Positions 63,247 to 64,000 of a stretch of 64,000 bases of DNA are shown here, piece after piece. The stretch comes from Morococcus cerebrosus (GTDB lineage Bacteria; Pseudomonadota; Gammaproteobacteria; Burkholderiales; Neisseriaceae): positions 310,001-374,000 of the forward strand of contig NZ_CP094242.1 of assembly GCF_022749515.1 (NCBI RefSeq), given 5' to 3'. Positions within the stretch are counted from its first letter, which is position 1. Every line of letters begins with the position of its first letter. The notes under the pieces were generated by a model. That model saw only the letters and a program-made list of their open reading frames with translations. It did not search any database and had not been told where the DNA came from. Position numbers and translations under genes: made by a program.

Positions 63247-64000
63247 CTAACCACCAATCATGGATAGGTCACGAATCAGGCCGAATTTGCGGTCATGCAG
63301 GAAGTGGTGCTCCGGTTTTTCCGCCATCAGTTCGTACAAGTGCTGCTGCAGGCCGGCTTGGTCGCCGCTGCTAAGCCATGGGCGCAAATCATAAGCAATA
63401 CCGCCGAATAGGCATAAGTGCATTTTACCTTGCGCAGTGACTCTCAGCCGGTTGCAACTTTGGCAGAAATCTTTGCTGTAAGGTGCGATAAAACCTATGC
63501 CGCCGGCGAAATCGCGGTGGCGGTATTCCCGTGCCGGACCGGCATGTGCCGAACGCGGTATCAATTGCCAGCCTTCTGCTTGCAGGCCTGCTTCTATGGT
63601 AGCGGCAGAAAAATGTTGTTTGCCGAAAAAGGCAGTGTTGTCGCGCGTTTGCATCAGCTCGATAAAGCGCAGGGTAACCGGACGGTGGCGGACGAAATCC
63701 AGTGCATCGGCCAAGGTGCGGGACATATAGCGGCGCAGTAATAAAGTGTTGACTTTGATATCGTAAAAACCCTGCTCTAAGATGCCGTCCAAAGCACGAA
63801 CAATGTTATTGCATTCGCGCTTTCCGGTAATTTGATAAAACACTTCCGGATCGAAGCTGTCAATGCTGATGTTCAGTTTGTCGATGCCGGCGGCGCGGTA
63901 TAGCGGAAACAGTTTTGCCAGTTTAAATGCATTGGTGGTAAGGGCTACGCTTTCGATTTGCGGTTGGGCACGGCAAATGGCAATGATATCTGCTAAATCA
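63247..64000 (-). CDS. moaA: GTP 3',8-cyclase MoaA (partial, N-terminus off the window)
   Basis: About 251 codons are visible. VALTTNAFKLAKLF, INKLNISIDS-like DKLNISIDSFDPEVF and the C-terminal cluster CQSCNRLRVTAQGKMHLC are typical of MoaA, which holds a second 4Fe-4S cluster there. The N-terminal radical-SAM cysteines lie beyond the window. Ends MIGG, close to the usual C-terminal Gly-Gly. Confidence 0.94.
   Translation of the reverse strand, partial: DLADIIAICRAQPQIESVALTTNAFKLAKLFPLYRAAGIDKLNISIDSFDPEVFYQITGKRECNNIVRALDGILEQGFYDIKVNTLLLRRYMSRTLADALDFVRHRPVTLRFIELMQTRDNTAFFGKQHFSAATIEAGLQAEGWQLIPRSAHAGPAREYRHRDFAGGIGFIAPYSKDFCQSCNRLRVTAQGKMHLCLFGGIAYDLRPWLSSGDQAGLQQHLYELMAEKPEHHFLHDRKFGLIRDLSMIGG

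Noticed and set aside
1..64000. CRISPR arrays, rRNA operons and prophage genes
   Set aside because: No evenly spaced direct repeats, rRNA sequence or phage structural genes were seen.

Overview
The window is a stretch of a Neisseria chromosome, most likely from the N. mucosa / N. sicca / N. macacae group. The main evidence is the very frequent 12-mer AGGTCGTCTGAA (the 'mucosa' dialect of the DNA uptake sequence, DUS), usually as inverted pairs behind genes where it doubles as a terminator. Correia/NEMIS repeats and a dRS3 repeat are also present, and the gene products are Neisseria-like. A nitrate reductase gene with molybdenum genes fits a nitrate-reducing commensal. No rRNA operon or CRISPR array was seen.

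Layout. 1-4.3 kb: a YchJ-type protein (cut by the window edge), a KefB/C-type antiporter, a tandemly duplicated tRNA-Val/tRNA-Asp pair and a PolB-like exonuclease. 4.4-13.2 kb: glyQS, then a minus-strand block yceD-rpmF-phosphoribosyltransferase-plsX with divergent maf and an RsmI-like methyltransferase, then uppP. 13.4-24.3 kb: a SPOR protein with DsbA, ubiK-comM, a DUF1176 pseudogene, a glycine-zipper protein, a sodium-coupled amino acid transporter with a 30-codon MetS-type partner, tsaE-amiC and murI. 24.4-26.4 kb: an IS30-type element and a broken FkbM methyltransferase gene. 26.7-32.4 kb: the replication-origin neighbourhood yidC-yidD-rnpA-rpmH / DnaA boxes / dnaA-dnaN. 32.5-45 kb: RDD protein, pip, lptE-holA, a site-2-protease relative without its zinc motif, dusB and fis separated by a Correia repeat, a GATase, an EamA exporter, a ClC channel and a three-lipoprotein CsgG-type operon. 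45-51.7 kb: purH, a WYL regulator with a glutathione S-transferase, a cluster of nested repeats, suhB, rsmE and fabH. 52-64 kb: IS481-type and IS5-type elements, then a minus-strand molybdenum/nitrate region: mogA, narG, modABC, moaE-moaD-moaC, mobA and moaA (cut by the window end).

How it works together. modABC imports molybdate; moaA, moaC, moaD and moaE build molybdopterin; mogA inserts molybdenum; mobA adds GMP to make the bis-MGD cofactor that NarG needs. The genes for NarH, NarJ and NarI are not beside narG and not in this window. The origin block couples replication start (dnaA, dnaN) with membrane insertion (yidC, yidD) and RNase P.

Most notable signals: (1) AmiC lacks the segment carrying its first zinc-binding histidine, as if deleted between two repeats of the Asp-Pro-Gly codons; (2) narG stands alone, next to a pair of uptake sequences in a foreign dialect (TGCCTGTCTGAA); (3) the WYL-GST cassette ends in a pair of another foreign dialect (AGGCAGCCTGAA); (4) two genes are broken by in-frame TAA codons; (5) a Correia repeat splits dusB from fis; (6) a CsgG/DUF4810/DUF799 lipoprotein operon of unknown export or envelope role. 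Family assignments come from motif recognition in the translated sequence; no database search was run.
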